The notes: generated by a model not told the origin, from the sequence alone. Positions 7,701 to 16,013 are shown, counted from the stretch's first letter. The stretch: DNA of 64,000 nucleotides from Allochromatium tepidum (GCF_018409545.1 NZ_AP024563.1:2440001-2504000), one strand, 5' to 3'. Program-made: numbers and translations.

Positions 7701-8574
7701 CGTCGGCGATGTCGTGCATGTAGACCGGCAGATCGTTGTAGGTGCCGACCACCAGCCGCTTGATGTCCTCGACGCCGGTCAGGAAGGCGCCGGTCGTCAC
7801 CGAGAAGCGCGCCCCGCCGGTCTCGACCCCGCCGGCGACGGCCTCGGCGTTGGCGCTCTTGAGCGTCTGGGCGACCTGATCGAGACTGATGCGATAGCCC
7901 GACAGCCGCTCGGGCCAGACGTTGACCGTGACCTGTTCGCGCCGTCCGCCGACGATGAAGGCGTTGCCGGTGTTCTTGACCTGCTTGAGCGCCTGGAGCA
8001 CGTCCTGCGCCAGCAGACGCAACTGGGCGTCATCGACATCGGCCGAACCGTCGCCGTCCAGATCCTTCGACCACAGTGTCAGGGTGACGATGGGCACGTC
8101 GTCGATGCCCTTGCTGCGCACCAGCGGCGGCAGCACGCCGGGCGGGATCTTGTCCATGTTGGAGGCGAGCTTGTCGTTCACCTTGACCAGCGACGGTCCC
8201 ATGTCCTCGCCGACGTCGAACTCGACCGTCACCAGGCCCTCGCCGCGCTGCGAGGCCGAGTAGACATGCTTGATGCCGGGGATCTCGCTCATCAGGCGTT
8301 CGAGCGGCTGGACGGCCAGATTGGCCACCTGCTGCGCCGAGGCGCCCGGATACTGCACCAGGATGTCGATCATGGGCACCGAGATCTGCGGGTCTTCCTG
8401 CCGCGGCGTCATGATCAGGCCGAGCAGGCCCATCATCAGCATGGCGGCATAGAACAGCGGCGAGAGCGGCGAGCGGATGAAGAAACGGGCCGTGCGTCCG
8501 GCGATGCCCAGATGCTCGGCGTTCATCGCATGCGGCGCCTTGGCGTCCATCGGTGGGTCGAGCTCTTGATTCAT
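4705..8574 (-). CDS. RND-family efflux transporter (HAE1/AcrB-like) with C-terminal extension
   Basis: 1289 residues, about 200 more than usual. The inner-membrane pump core is clear: N-terminal helix (PLFYAAMLMMGLLGLIM), porter domain, and the TM4 region GILVDDAIVVVENIYRRW with the paired Asp needed for proton coupling. The second half repeats the pattern and ends in a TM block around GMAISLLSGVLVSTLLTLIVIPLG. After that come a further hydrophobic segment (LIEALVLVFYAIRGIFLLLG) and a long tail rich in Lys, Thr, Pro and Ala with repeats such as KTTTKRATKPKS. The upstream gene on the strand is its membrane fusion protein (42 bp gap), so the two form an operon; no outer-membrane TolC gene is next to them. 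Substrate unknown. Regulation is not visible. Confidence 0.92.
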   Translation of the reverse strand: MNQELDPPMDAKAPHAMNAEHLGIAGRTARFFIRSPLSPLFYAAMLMMGLLGLIMTPRQEDPQISVPMIDILVQYPGASAQQVANLAVQPLERLMSEIPGIKHVYSASQRGEGLVTVEFDVGEDMGPSLVKVNDKLASNMDKIPPGVLPPLVRSKGIDDVPIVTLTLWSKDLDGDGSADVDDAQLRLLAQDVLQALKQVKNTGNAFIVGGRREQVTVNVWPERLSGYRISLDQVAQTLKSANAEAVAGGVETGGARFSVTTGAFLTGVEDIKRLVVGTYNDLPVYMHDIADVRLGPEEDASQLVSYYTGPAAEIEERADGRPAVTLAIAKKELTNGVTVANAIIDKVEELRGLRIPDNVEVSITRNYGETANDKVNELIFKLVVATFFVFVLVLVAFRALRPAIVVMLVIPVVLFMTVFTAWIWGMTIDRVSLFALIFSIGILVDDAIVVVENIYRRWLEQGRTDDATAIDAVREVGNPTILATFTVIAALLPMGFVSGMMGPYMAPIPKLGSVAMFISLFAAFVFTPYLAISKWLRPTMSYLRAAEKREHKGSERLERFFRRVLTPLMESPRKRSLFRLTLWGIFLFTCSFFYFNWVAVKMMPLDNKPEFSVVIDLPEGTALPVTANLAHRMAEEVRKIEEVTAVQLYAGTSRPFDFNGMVRHYYLRSEPWQAELQVQLKHKTERERSSHQIAVAAREMLERLKEDTGARIAVVEMPPGPPVLQSVVAEIYGPSPETRRQFARDLTAIFEQAESTRDVDNYLRDPFDYWRFNVDTEKAIRRGISVETINRNLSMALGGTPLGDIKQQSGRQSGHEPIRILLQVPLAERSQIQRLGDLPIQSTFGYTVPLSELGEFQRAVEDDIIYHKDLRPVEYVVSDVGGRLAAPVYAMFQIQDLMAETNYTAPDGSRPAGIAGFGDAFYWLGPPPDDSRLAWEWGGEWTVTYETFRDMGAAFMVALVLIYILVVWEFGNFRIPLVIMAPIPLTLLGIIPAHAVMFALGQGGEFTATSMIGWIALAGIIVRNSILLVDFAVHEIRKGVPVAEAMIRSCKIRTRPILITALALVAGSSVIITDPIFQGMAISLLSGVLVSTLLTLIVIPLGCVAAKEDMCKVAAASMPAGVAIPCLMEREDRTTGSVRSTPRKTTAKPRGLIGRLWGGLIEALVLVFYAIRGIFLLLGEVFKGLMGKKPKPAPRPPVATRVRGSAVSTPSAESSDDSTSAETSANATDAATPGPETETPAETPRKKTTTKRATKPKSTTGEAKKTAATPRKTTRRGIRLKDDSPPDSN

Positions 8575-8616
8575 GTGCGATCCAAGATCCAGAGGTTAGT
8601 GGAGTTCAGATCCGCT

Positions 8617-9771
8617 TCAACGATCCGGCGTGGCGCCCTTGGCCCAGCCCGCGCTGATCTGCGGCCCCGGATTGGCCAGCACGCGCTCGCCGGCACGCAG
8701 TCCGCTCAGCACGGAGACGAAGCCGCCGCTCAATTCCTCGCCGACGCGGATCAGGCGCAACTGGGGTTCGCCCTGCTCGTTGACGACATAGACGCCGGGC
8801 AGACTGCCGTTGTAGCGCACGGCGGTGAGCGGGATGACGGGGTTGGTGCGGGCCGGGGCGCTCTCGTCGGGCACCAGCACCTTGGCGTACATGCCGGGTT
8901 CGGAGACGCCCTGAGGCACATCGAACTTGATCTTGATCGTGTGGCGCTGCGGATCGGCCATGGGGAAGATCTGGGCCACGCGCACCGGGACGCGCCGGTT
9001 GCCCGGCTCGATCTCGGCCTGGACCATCTGGCCGTCACGCAGACCGGTACGCAGTCGCGCCGGGACGTCGACCTCGACCTGGAGATACTCGATGTCGGCG
9101 AAGTTCAGCAATGGCTGACCCGGCTGAACGGTGTCGCCGACCTCGACGTGCTTCTTGACGATCACGCCGGCGAAGGGCGCGATGCCGCGCGCGTCGCGGA
9201 TCTTGGAGTCGAGCGCCTGCAACTCGGCCTGAAGACGCATCATGGCGCTCTGGGCCTCCTGGATCTGGATGCCGGAGGCGAAGATATCGGCCGAGCGCTC
9301 GGCACTCTGGTTGCGCTCACCGATGAAGCTCTCCATCGGGCGCGTGAACATCTGATCGAACAGATTCGGCAGGCCCATGCCGCCGGGCGCGGTGCGCGAC
9401 TGGGGCGAATAGAGCTCGCGGTTGTACTGGACGCCGGCATTGCGCAGTTGGGCATCGGCGGCGGCCATCTGTGCCAGCAGGGCGCGGCGCTTGGCGACCA
9501 GCTCCTCGTCGCCGATGGCGACCAGCAGCTCGTCCTGCTCGAAGCGGTCGCCCTCGCGCCCGGCGATGAAGGTCACGCGCCCAGGGAGCTGGGCGGCGAG
9601 CGTGACCTCCTTGTAGGGCACGACGGTCCCGCCCAGCGAGACCGTGGGCGTGCCCTGGGCCTGTTGAACGACGAAGGTCTCACCCGTCTCGGCAGCCGCC
9701 GGCACGGGCGCGAACGCCACCATGCAGACGAGTAGACAGACACTGAAAGGGTTTGGAGTCTTGCTTCCCAT
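8617..9771 (-). CDS. HlyD-type membrane fusion protein of the RND pump
   Basis: 384 residues from ATG 9771 (MGSKTPNPFSVCLLV), chosen because it directly precedes a signal peptide (VCLLVCMVAFAPVPAAA); the open frame extends to 9885 but the extra residues are not signal-like. The periplasmic adaptor layout is visible: N-terminal barrel strand (GGTVVPYKEVTLAAQLPGRV), half-lipoyl segments, a helical hairpin (about residues 95-200) and the second lipoyl half (APFAGVIVKKHVEVGDTVQPG). The hairpin includes an unusual Gly/Pro/Met stretch (TAPGGMGLPNLFDQMF). It links the pump encoded downstream to an outer-membrane channel. Its operon partner is the RND gene 42 bp away. Confidence 0.9.
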   Translation of the reverse strand: MGSKTPNPFSVCLLVCMVAFAPVPAAAETGETFVVQQAQGTPTVSLGGTVVPYKEVTLAAQLPGRVTFIAGREGDRFEQDELLVAIGDEELVAKRRALLAQMAAADAQLRNAGVQYNRELYSPQSRTAPGGMGLPNLFDQMFTRPMESFIGERNQSAERSADIFASGIQIQEAQSAMMRLQAELQALDSKIRDARGIAPFAGVIVKKHVEVGDTVQPGQPLLNFADIEYLQVEVDVPARLRTGLRDGQMVQAEIEPGNRRVPVRVAQIFPMADPQRHTIKIKFDVPQGVSEPGMYAKVLVPDESAPARTNPVIPLTAVRYNGSLPGVYVVNEQGEPQLRLIRVGEELSGGFVSVLSGLRAGERVLANPGPQISAGWAKGATPDR

Positions 9772-9851
9772 CGGATCGCGCACCAATCGTTTTATGATTG
9801 TAATCAGGGTCGCCCGAGGGGCGAGGATGTGGTCGGAACAAACGATTGTGC

Positions 9852-9881
9852 AGTATGCCTGTAGCGCGATGGGACATTCAA
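9852..9881 (-). promoter_or_regulatory. Possible sigma-70 promoter for the efflux operon
   Basis: On the minus strand TTGAAT (9876-9881) and CATACT (9852-9857) lie 18 bp apart, a fair match to -35 and -10 boxes. They sit about 80 bp upstream of the membrane fusion protein start at 9771. This is a motif match only. Confidence 0.3.
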
Positions 9882-9963
9882 GCAACGCAACACTTGATCA
9901 CGCGAGGTCGTCACGTACCCGAAACACCTTCATCACCTCGTCGCCCAGAAGGATCTTTATTCA

Positions 9964-9975
9964 TATACTTGTATA
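9964..9975 (+). promoter_or_regulatory. Palindromic operator candidate for the toxin-antitoxin pair
   Basis: TATAC (9964-9968) and GTATA (9971-9975) are inverted around TT, in an AT-rich stretch (GTATAAAAAAG) 28 bp before the toxin start. The stretch also contains TATAAA, a possible -10 box. HTH antitoxins usually repress their own operon by binding such a palindrome, so this is the likely operator. Confidence 0.45.
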
Positions 9976-10003
9976 AAAAAGCGAATGCAAGCATCATCGC
10001 GGC

Positions 10004-10327
10004 ATGAAGACACTCAAATTCATCGGCTCAAGCCTCGACGACCTACGCGCGATGCCGGCCGCCGTACGGCGTGCGCTGGGTGTCGAGCTGATGACCATCC
10101 AGTACGGTGGCGATCCAAGCGATTTCAAACCCATGAAAACGGTCGGCGCCGGCGCCTATGAAATTCGCTACCGAGGGGCCGACGGTGCCTTCCGGGTCAT
10201 CTATGTCGCCAAGTTTGCTGAGGCCATCTTCGTTTTACACGCCTTCCAAAAGAAGACCCGGAAAACCGCCAAAGCCGATATCGATCTGGCGGCGCAACGC
10301 TACACACTGATTGGAGGATCGTCATGA
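10004..10327 (+). CDS. RelE/HigB-like toxin (phage Gp49-like family)
   Basis: 107 residues. The sequence (MKTLKFIGSSLDDLRAMPAAVRRALG, read in parts) matches the Gp49/HigB toxin family: an N-terminal helix pair, then the motif GAYEIRYRGADGAFRVIYVAK and the closing HAFQKKTRKTAKADID. Such toxins cut mRNA on the ribosome. The basic cluster KKTRKT and the Arg in EIRYR are the expected catalytic-surface residues. The gene overlaps the HTH antitoxin gene by 4 bp (ATGA), with toxin first, the HigBA order. An operator-like palindrome lies upstream. Confidence 0.9.
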   Translation: MKTLKFIGSSLDDLRAMPAAVRRALGVELMTIQYGGDPSDFKPMKTVGAGAYEIRYRGADGAFRVIYVAKFAEAIFVLHAFQKKTRKTAKADIDLAAQRYTLIGGSS

Positions 10328-10656
10328 GCACTCACGCGCCTTCCCTCCCACATGCCTCGAACACCGACCCCAAGGATCTCGACACCCGTATCATCGAGAG
10401 TAGCGGCAATGTGTTCACCGACCTCGGCTTCGATCCAGCCGAAGCCGAGGTGCTGAAACTGCGGGCCGAGGTGATGCTTCGCACTGCCGAACAGTTGAAA
10501 GCGCGTGGATGGACGCAGGCCGAGGCCGCGCGCCACCTCGGGATCACGCAACCGCGCGTCTCCCGACTGGTCAAGGGCAAGGTCGAAGACTTCAGTCTCG
10601 ACATGCTGTTGACACTGGCGACGCGCGCCGGTCTTCGGCCTGAGCTGCGACTGTGA
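10324..10656 (+). CDS. XRE-family HTH antitoxin (HigA-like)
   Basis: 110 residues. The N-terminal 45 residues (acidic, DTRIIESSGNVFTDLGFD) likely bind the toxin. The C-terminal half is a helix-turn-helix (GWTQAEAARHLGITQPRVSRLVKGKVEDFSLDML, in parts) that should bind the operon operator. The start ATG overlaps the toxin stop, so the two are translationally coupled. It neutralises the toxin encoded just upstream and probably represses the operon through the palindrome at 9964-9975. Confidence 0.9.
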   Translation: MSTHAPSLPHASNTDPKDLDTRIIESSGNVFTDLGFDPAEAEVLKLRAEVMLRTAEQLKARGWTQAEAARHLGITQPRVSRLVKGKVEDFSLDMLLTLATRAGLRPELRL

Positions 10657-10973
10657 GTTCGATCATCGTCTCGAACGCCTGTTCGACCTTCTCGGTAAAA
10701 TCCGCCTGCATCCGGACACACTCGACACCGGTCGCCGGCCGGACCTGTGCCAAAGCAAGCGGTGTGGCGGCCGACGGCAACCGGCGCCCTTGACGTCGAC
10801 GTCCAGGCCGATTCGACCCGCGCCCGACATCCAGGCATGGCTACCGTCTAACCCTGTGTTGGGTGTACTATTTCGCCCTATTTTCCGTGGCACCCGAGCC
10901 CCGCCCCTGCCGACTCGTCGCGACATCCGCGACCGTGCCCGCTCAAACCATCAAGCAACCGAGGAATTTCCCG
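10657..10973 (+). other. Non-coding stretch between the toxin-antitoxin pair and the GTPase gene
   Basis: 317 bp with no convincing gene. A minus-strand frame at 10592-10780 (62 codons) overlaps the antitoxin gene and shows no known domain, so it is not called. The only regulatory hint is TACTAT near 10866-10871, without a good -35 partner. A ribosome binding site (GAGGA) lies at the right end, just before the GTPase start. Confidence 0.5.
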
Positions 10974-12422
10974 ATGACGTCAACGGCCGACGCCCTGCAG
11001 CACCGTCTGTCCGAGCTCGAATCCCATCTGGAGCAAGAGAATCCTGTACTCCTGAGCGCGGTACAAAGTTTCCGGGTGCTCGACCGCGTGGCCTATCGCA
11101 TGGGTCTAATGGAGCCGAATCAGTCCTTCGCGACCCAGATCCCCTGGTGGCCCCTGATCTCGGTCCTCGGCACCTTTTCGTCCGGCAAGTCGACCTTCAT
11201 CAACTACTACCTGGGTCGCAAGCTCCAGCGCTCGGGCAATCAGGCCGTCGACGACCGCTTCACCGTCATCGTCTACAGCCCCGAGGACACCAGCCACACC
11301 CTGCCCGGCGTGGCGCTCGACTCCGATCCGCGCTTCCCCTTCTTCCGCATGTCGCACGCCATCGAGGAGGTCGCCGGCGGCGAAGGCAGCCGCATCGACA
11401 CCTATCTCCAGCTCAAGACCTGCAACAGCGAGCGGCTGCGCGGCAAGATCATCATCGATTCGCCCGGATTCGACGCCGACGCCCAGCGCACCGGGGTGCT
11501 GCGCATCACGGATCACATGATCGATCTCTCGGATCTGGTGCTGGTGTTCTTCGACGCGCGCCATCCCGAGCCGGGCGCCATGCGCGACACCCTCAAGCAT
11601 CTGGTCGCCGACACCATCAAGCGCGCCGACGCCGGCAAGTTCCTCTACATCCTCAACCAGATCGACTCGGCCGCCGGCGAGGACAACCCTGAGGACGTGG
11701 TCGCCGCCTGGCTGCGTTCCATCGGCGAGGCGGGCCTGACCGCCGGACGCTTCTACACCATCTATTGCCCCGAGGTGGCGATCCACATCCCCGACGAGCA
11801 CAGGCGCAAGCGCTTCGAGAAGAAGCGCGACGAGGATCTCGGCGACATCTACCGGCGCATGGAGCATGTCGAGGTCGAGCGCGCCTATCGCATCATCGCC
11901 GCCCTGCGCAAGAGCGTGACCGAGTTCACCCGGGATTCCGTGCCCCTGCTCCAGGAGGCGATGCGCCGCTGGCGCCGACGTGCCCTGATCACGGACGCGG
12001 TGCTGTTGTTCGGAGCCGTCACCGGATTCATGACCTGGAGCCTCCAGGCCAACCAATGGCAGGGCATGACCTATCACGCCGAATGGCTGGATCTGGTCAA
12101 GAGCATCCCCTGGGGTGTGATGGGGCTGGAAGGCACCCTGCTGGCGCTGGTGATCCTGATCCACTTCGCGATCCGCCATCTGGCGGCACTCAGTCTGATG
12201 CACTGGTTGCGCAAGCGGGTCGAGAAAACCAATCCGCCCGGCAATGTCGTCGCGGCCTTCAGGAGCAACACCCGCTTCTGGCGGCCCATGATCCTGGGAC
12301 GTCCGTTCGGCTGGGGCCGCAAGACGCGCATCGAGCTCGACGAGGTCTTGCAGAGCTGCGAGAGCTATATCCAGACCCTGAACGAGCGGTTCACCAACCC
12401 CAACCGCTTGCCCAAGAACTGA
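10974..12422 (+). CDS. Dynamin-like GTPase with C-terminal membrane segments
   Basis: 482 residues from ATG 10974, chosen because GAGGA lies 8 bp upstream; the longer frame from 10863 has no such site. GTPase motifs: P-loop GTFSSGKST at about 66-74, switch II DSPGFD, and the base-recognition motif NQID. The P-loop and overall layout resemble dynamin/EHD-type large GTPases. After a helical region come two hydrophobic segments (ALITDAVLLFGAVTGFMTW and GVMGLEGTLLALVILIHFA) that should anchor it in the inner membrane, followed by a basic tail. Bacterial relatives remodel or repair membranes, but this one cannot be assigned. nadA follows after 15 bp, perhaps by chance. Confidence 0.85.
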   Translation: MTSTADALQHRLSELESHLEQENPVLLSAVQSFRVLDRVAYRMGLMEPNQSFATQIPWWPLISVLGTFSSGKSTFINYYLGRKLQRSGNQAVDDRFTVIVYSPEDTSHTLPGVALDSDPRFPFFRMSHAIEEVAGGEGSRIDTYLQLKTCNSERLRGKIIIDSPGFDADAQRTGVLRITDHMIDLSDLVLVFFDARHPEPGAMRDTLKHLVADTIKRADAGKFLYILNQIDSAAGEDNPEDVVAAWLRSIGEAGLTAGRFYTIYCPEVAIHIPDEHRRKRFEKKRDEDLGDIYRRMEHVEVERAYRIIAALRKSVTEFTRDSVPLLQEAMRRWRRRALITDAVLLFGAVTGFMTWSLQANQWQGMTYHAEWLDLVKSIPWGVMGLEGTLLALVILIHFAIRHLAALSLMHWLRKRVEKTNPPGNVVAAFRSNTRFWRPMILGRPFGWGRKTRIELDEVLQSCESYIQTLNERFTNPNRLPKN

Positions 12423-12437
12423 CGGCAGAGCACACGC

Positions 12438-13505
12438 ATGGCCAATTCCTCGTCCGAGACGCTCCCGATCCGTTCGATCGACGTCCCGCCGCACCCCCAG
12501 TGGCCGGCGTTGAGCGACGACGCGCGCGCCGATCTCCGATCGCGCATCCGTCGGCTGCTCAAGGAGCAAAACGCCGTCCTGGTCGCCCATTACTACACCG
12601 ACCCCGAGCTCCAGTCGCTGGCCGAGGAGACGGGGGGATACGTCGCCGACTCGCTGGAGATGGCGCGTTTCGGCACCGAAACCGACGCCGAGACCCTGGT
12701 CGTCTGCGGTGTGCGCTTCATGGGCGAGACGGCCAAGATCCTCAACCCCGAGAAGCGGGTGCTGATGCCGGATCTGCGCGCGACCTGCTCGCTCGACGAG
12801 GGCTGTCCGGCCGACGAGTTCACCGCCTTCTGCGACGCCCATCCGGATCACACCGTCGTCGTCTATGCCAACACCAGCGCGGCGGTCAAGGCGCGCGCCG
12901 ACTGGGTGGTCACCTCCAGCATCGCCCTGCCGGTGGTCGAGCATCTGGCCGCGCGCGGCGAGAAGATCCTCTGGGCACCCGACAAGCATCTCGGTCACTA
13001 TGTCGAGCGCGTGACCGGGGCCGAGATGCTGCTCTGGAACGGCGCCTGCGTGGTGCACGAGGAGTTCAAGTCGTTCGCCCTGGAGCGGGTGCGCAAGCTG
13101 CATCCGGATGCGGCCGTGCTGGTGCATCCCGAATCGCCCGACGAGGTGGTCGATCAGGCCGACGTGGTCGGCTCGACCACCCAGTTGATCCGTGCGGTGG
13201 CCGAACTGCCGAACCGCGAGTTCATCGTCGCCACCGATGCCGGCATCTTCTGGAAGATGCGCCAGATCGCGCCGGACAAGATCCTCATCCCCGCCCCCAC
13301 CGCCGGCGAGGGTGCGACCTGCGAGAGCTGCGCCCACTGTCCCTGGATGGCGATGAACGCGCTCCAGAATCTGAAACAGGTGCTGCTGACCGGCGATCAG
13401 GAGATTCGCATCGATCCGGCCATCCGTGCGCGTGCCGTCGTCTCCATCCAGCGGATGCTCGATTTCGCCCGCGAACGCGGCATCGGACGCCCGTCACGCA
13501 CCTGA
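12438..13505 (+). CDS. nadA: Quinolinate synthase
   Basis: 355 residues. It condenses iminoaspartate and dihydroxyacetone phosphate to quinolinate in NAD synthesis, using a 4Fe-4S cluster. Conserved segments are visible: [27 protein letters not shown], the Cys of [31 protein letters not shown] and the Cys-rich [13 protein letters not shown] near residue 300. The cluster ligands are among these Cys. Length is normal for the proteobacterial type. No nadB or nadC is in the window. A stem-loop follows the stop. Confidence 0.96.
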   Translation: MANSSSETLPIRSIDVPPHPQWPALSDDARADLRSRIRRLLKEQNAVLVAHYYTDPELQSLAEETGGYVADSLEMARFGTETDAETLVVCGVRFMGETAKILNPEKRVLMPDLRATCSLDEGCPADEFTAFCDAHPDHTVVVYANTSAAVKARADWVVTSSIALPVVEHLAARGEKILWAPDKHLGHYVERVTGAEMLLWNGACVVHEEFKSFALERVRKLHPDAAVLVHPESPDEVVDQADVVGSTTQLIRAVAELPNREFIVATDAGIFWKMRQIAPDKILIPAPTAGEGATCESCAHCPWMAMNALQNLKQVLLTGDQEIRIDPAIRARAVVSIQRMLDFARERGIGRPSRT

Positions 13506-13521
13506 TCCGGGTCCGCCCGGC

Positions 13522-13550
13522 GCACGAGACCGGCCGGGACGGCCTCGTGC
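13522..13550 (+). terminator. Stem-loop after nadA
   Basis: GCACGAG (13522-13528) pairs with CTCGTGC (13544-13550) around a GC-rich 15-base loop, 16 bp after the nadA stop. No T run follows, so it is a probable but not classical terminator. Confidence 0.45.
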
Positions 13551-13597
13551 GATCAATCGAGCACTATACATCCCGACCGGCTTTGCTTTAAGATCCA

Positions 13598-13609
13598 TGA
13601 CAATTGTCA
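13598..13609. promoter_or_regulatory. 12-bp palindrome upstream of the tetraheme cytochrome gene
   Basis: TGACAATTGTCA is a perfect palindrome 92 bp before the cytochrome start. It may be a dimeric regulator site. It is not a good match to the Fnr consensus (TTGAT-N4-ATCAA). Evidence is symmetry only. Confidence 0.3.
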
Positions 13610-13700
13610 ATCAACACACCGCTCGATGAGCCTGACGCCCGTCCGAACGGTCGATACAGAGCGGCATCCTTGAGCCGCCGGCCTTTGGAGGATGTTTTCA

Positions 13701-14258
13701 ATGTCGAAGCCCGAGGCTTCTTCGGCCAAGCGCTTTTCACTGCTCGCCCTGGGGTTGATGTTCGTCGGAGGCATCGCCTTCGTCTGGGCCGTCGATTTCG
13801 GCATCAAGGCCACCAATACCCTCGAATTCTGCACCTCCTGCCACACCATGCAGACCAATTTCGAGGAGTACAAGGAGTCGCTCCACTACAAGAACAACTC
13901 AGGCGTCCAGGCCGACTGCGCCGACTGCCATGTGCCCAAGGAACTCGGCCCTAAGCTCGTCACCAAGATCGTGGCCGCCAAGGATGTCTATCACGAGGTC
14001 ATGGGCACCATCGACACGCCCGAGAAGTTCGAGGCCCGTCGCTGGTATCTGGCCAATCTGGTCTGGAAGCGCATGGAGGCCAGCGACTCGCGCGAATGCC
14101 GCAGCTGTCACGATTACGCCGACATGGATCTCTCCGAGCAGAGCCGCTCGGCGCGCAGTCGCCACTCGGCCGCGCAGGACAAGGGTCAGACCTGTATCGA
14201 GTGCCACAAGGGCGTGGTCCATCACGAGCCCATCGAGCCGGATGACGACGCCTCCTGA
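13701..14258 (+). CDS. NapC/NirT-type tetraheme cytochrome c
   Basis: 185 residues from ATG 13701; GGAGG at 13687-13691 is 9 bp upstream, while an ATG at 13692 abuts it and is rejected. One N-terminal membrane helix (SLLALGLMFVGGIAFVWAV) anchors a periplasmic domain with four CxxCH haem sites at about residues 44, 73, 133 and 165. The first is CTSCHTM, with the Met at the position used as an axial ligand in NapC/NrfH proteins. Such proteins take electrons from quinol and feed periplasmic enzymes. It lies upstream of an ankyrin protein and fccAB on the same strand; an electron link between the quinone pool and these periplasmic proteins is possible but only inferred. Confidence 0.92.
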   Translation: MSKPEASSAKRFSLLALGLMFVGGIAFVWAVDFGIKATNTLEFCTSCHTMQTNFEEYKESLHYKNNSGVQADCADCHVPKELGPKLVTKIVAAKDVYHEVMGTIDTPEKFEARRWYLANLVWKRMEASDSRECRSCHDYADMDLSEQSRSARSRHSAAQDKGQTCIECHKGVVHHEPIEPDDDAS

Positions 14259-14291
14259 TCCGGGAGTCGTTGCCCAAGCCAAGAGGCCGCC

Positions 14292-15263
14292 ATGGACCCA
14301 CATCGCACATTCCGCTTTCGCGCTCCGCTGCTCGTCTCCGCCCTGCTCCTGGCCGCTCCGGTCGTCTGGGCCGCCGAGACCGATCTGGAGACCGAGCTGC
14401 GCCTGACCGTCATGATCGGCGACGCCGAGACCGCCGCCACGCTGCTCGACCAGGGCGTGCCCGTCGACGCACCCAACCAGTTCGGCAAGACCGCGCTCAT
14501 GTTCGCCGTCGAGGCCGACGACCTGGAGACGGTCGCCCTGCTGCTGAGCCGTGGCGCCGACGTCAACGCCCGCACCGTCGCCGGTTGCACGCCCCTGACC
14601 TTCGCCGCCGAGACCGGACACATCGGCATCAGCGCCCTGCTCCTGGAGCGCGGCGCCAATGTGCACGATCGCACCCGCTCCGGCTGGGATGCGCTCATGA
14701 TCGCCTCGCGTCACGGCATCACCGACATGGTCGAGCAGTTGCTGTTCAAGGGCGCCGACCCCAAGGCCGCCGATCGCGATGGACGCACGGCGCTGATGCA
14801 GGCGGCGTCCAAGGGCGAGACCGGCGTGTTGCCGCTACTGGTCGAGGGCGGCGCGGATCTGGAGGCGCGCGACACGCAGGGCGCGACGGCGCTGCTCATC
14901 GCCGCCGATCAGGGGCATGTGGCCGTCGTCGAGACACTCGCCGGGCTGGGCGCCAAACTCGACGCCGTCGATGCGCTCGGTTCGACCGCACTCATCCTGG
15001 CCGTCGGTCATGGCCATGTCCCCATGGTCGAGCGTCTGCTCGCCCTGGGCGCCGACCCCAACCGGCAGGATCGGGAGGGCACCACGGCCCTGATGGAAGC
15101 GGTCGCCACCGATCACGCCGAGCTCATCGACCGGCTGATCGCCGCCGGCGCCCGGACCGATCTCAAGGACAACGCCGGCCGCACGGCCGCCGACATCGCC
15201 ATTCAGATGAACCATCGGCAGGCGATCGCGCGTCTGGCACCGGAGACGTCCACGTCTCCCTGA
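14292..15263 (+). CDS. Exported ankyrin-repeat protein
   Basis: 323 residues: an N-terminal signal peptide ([17 protein letters not shown]) and then roughly eight ankyrin repeats of about 33 residues covering nearly the whole mature protein. Repeat signatures include [48 protein letters not shown] and [13 protein letters not shown] (each shown in part). Ankyrin stacks bind other proteins. It starts 33 bp after the tetraheme cytochrome and fccA follows 135 bp later, so it could act as a periplasmic scaffold or chaperone for the haem proteins; this is inference from context. No catalytic motif is present. Confidence 0.9.
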   Translation: MDPHRTFRFRAPLLVSALLLAAPVVWAAETDLETELRLTVMIGDAETAATLLDQGVPVDAPNQFGKTALMFAVEADDLETVALLLSRGADVNARTVAGCTPLTFAAETGHIGISALLLERGANVHDRTRSGWDALMIASRHGITDMVEQLLFKGADPKAADRDGRTALMQAASKGETGVLPLLVEGGADLEARDTQGATALLIAADQGHVAVVETLAGLGAKLDAVDALGSTALILAVGHGHVPMVERLLALGADPNRQDREGTTALMEAVATDHAELIDRLIAAGARTDLKDNAGRTAADIAIQMNHRQAIARLAPETSTSP

Positions 15264-15398
15264 ACCACATCGGTCTGGAAATGACCTGTCTCTCGCAGGT
15301 ACCCGATAGGTTCACGCGAAACTTCGGATCCAACCCATAACCTCATAACAAACACGGTTGAATCCCTGAATCAAACCAAGCAGGAGAGGAGCAACACC

Positions 15399-15998
15399 AT
15401 GACCCCAAGCAACACGAGACTCACGCTCGCGGCCAGTGTGCTGGCGCTTGGACTCGCGTCCAACGCCGGGGCCGAACCCACCGCCGAGATGCTGGCCAAC
15501 AACTGTGCCGGATGCCACGGCACCCATGGCAACAGCGTCGGCCCCGCCTCGCCCTCCATCGCCCAGATGGACCCGATCGTCTTCGTCGAGGTGATGGAAG
15601 ACTTCAAGAGCGGCGAGATCCAGTCGACCATCATGGGCCGCATCGCCAAGGGCTACTCGACAGCGGACTTCGAGAAGATGGCCGGCTACTTCAAGCAGCA
15701 GACCTTCCAGCCCGCCAAACAGTCCTTCGACGCGGCGCTCGCCGACACAGGTGCCAAGCTGCACGAGAAATACTGCGAGAAGTGCCATGTCGAAGGCGGC
15801 AAACCGCTCGCCGACGAGGAGGACTACCACATCCTCGCCGGTCAGTGGACGCCGTACCTCCAGTACGCCATGTCGGACTTCCGCGAGGAGCGCCGCCCGA
15901 TGGAGAAGAAGATGGCCAGTAAGCTCAGGGAGATGCTCAAGGCCGAGGGCGATGAAAGCCTCGATGCACTCTTTGCCTTCTACGCCAGCCAGCAATAA
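15399..15998 (+). CDS. fccA: Flavocytochrome c sulfide dehydrogenase, dihaem cytochrome subunit
   Basis: 199 residues with a cleavable signal peptide ([18 protein letters not shown]). Two CxxCH haem sites, [11 protein letters not shown] and [10 protein letters not shown], mark the two cytochrome c domains. It receives electrons from the FAD subunit FccB during sulfide oxidation in the periplasm and passes them to soluble c-type cytochromes. The sequence closely follows the known purple sulfur bacterial FccA as I recall it. AGGAG (15380-15384) precedes the start, about 14 bp upstream. fccB starts 15 bp after its stop. Confidence 0.96.
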   Translation: MTPSNTRLTLAASVLALGLASNAGAEPTAEMLANNCAGCHGTHGNSVGPASPSIAQMDPIVFVEVMEDFKSGEIQSTIMGRIAKGYSTADFEKMAGYFKQQTFQPAKQSFDAALADTGAKLHEKYCEKCHVEGGKPLADEEDYHILAGQWTPYLQYAMSDFREERRPMEKKMASKLREMLKAEGDESLDALFAFYASQQ

Positions 15999-16013
15999 TC
16001 GGGGGAGCCGGAC

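Noticed and set aside
5473-9735. A 1420-codon open frame on the plus strand
   Set aside because: It lies antisense to the RND pump and membrane fusion genes, whose motifs are clear. It is the mirror image of high-GC codon use and shows no domain.
9886-9960. Possible gene fragment on the minus strand (reads to DDLA then a stop)
   Set aside because: Too short and with no start or family; mentioned only as a possible remnant.
10592-10780. A 62-codon minus-strand frame over the antitoxin end
   Set aside because: It overlaps a well-supported gene, has no ribosome binding site and no recognisable family.
10863-10973. Earlier start for the GTPase gene
   Set aside because: The extra 37 residues have no ribosome binding site and look non-family; GAGGA sits before ATG 10974.
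11106-13337. A 743-codon open frame on the minus strand
   Set aside because: It is antisense to the GTPase and nadA; no motif is seen in it.
13598-13609. Fnr-type binding site before the tetraheme cytochrome
   Set aside because: The palindrome lacks the TTGAT half-sites; kept only as an unassigned palindrome.
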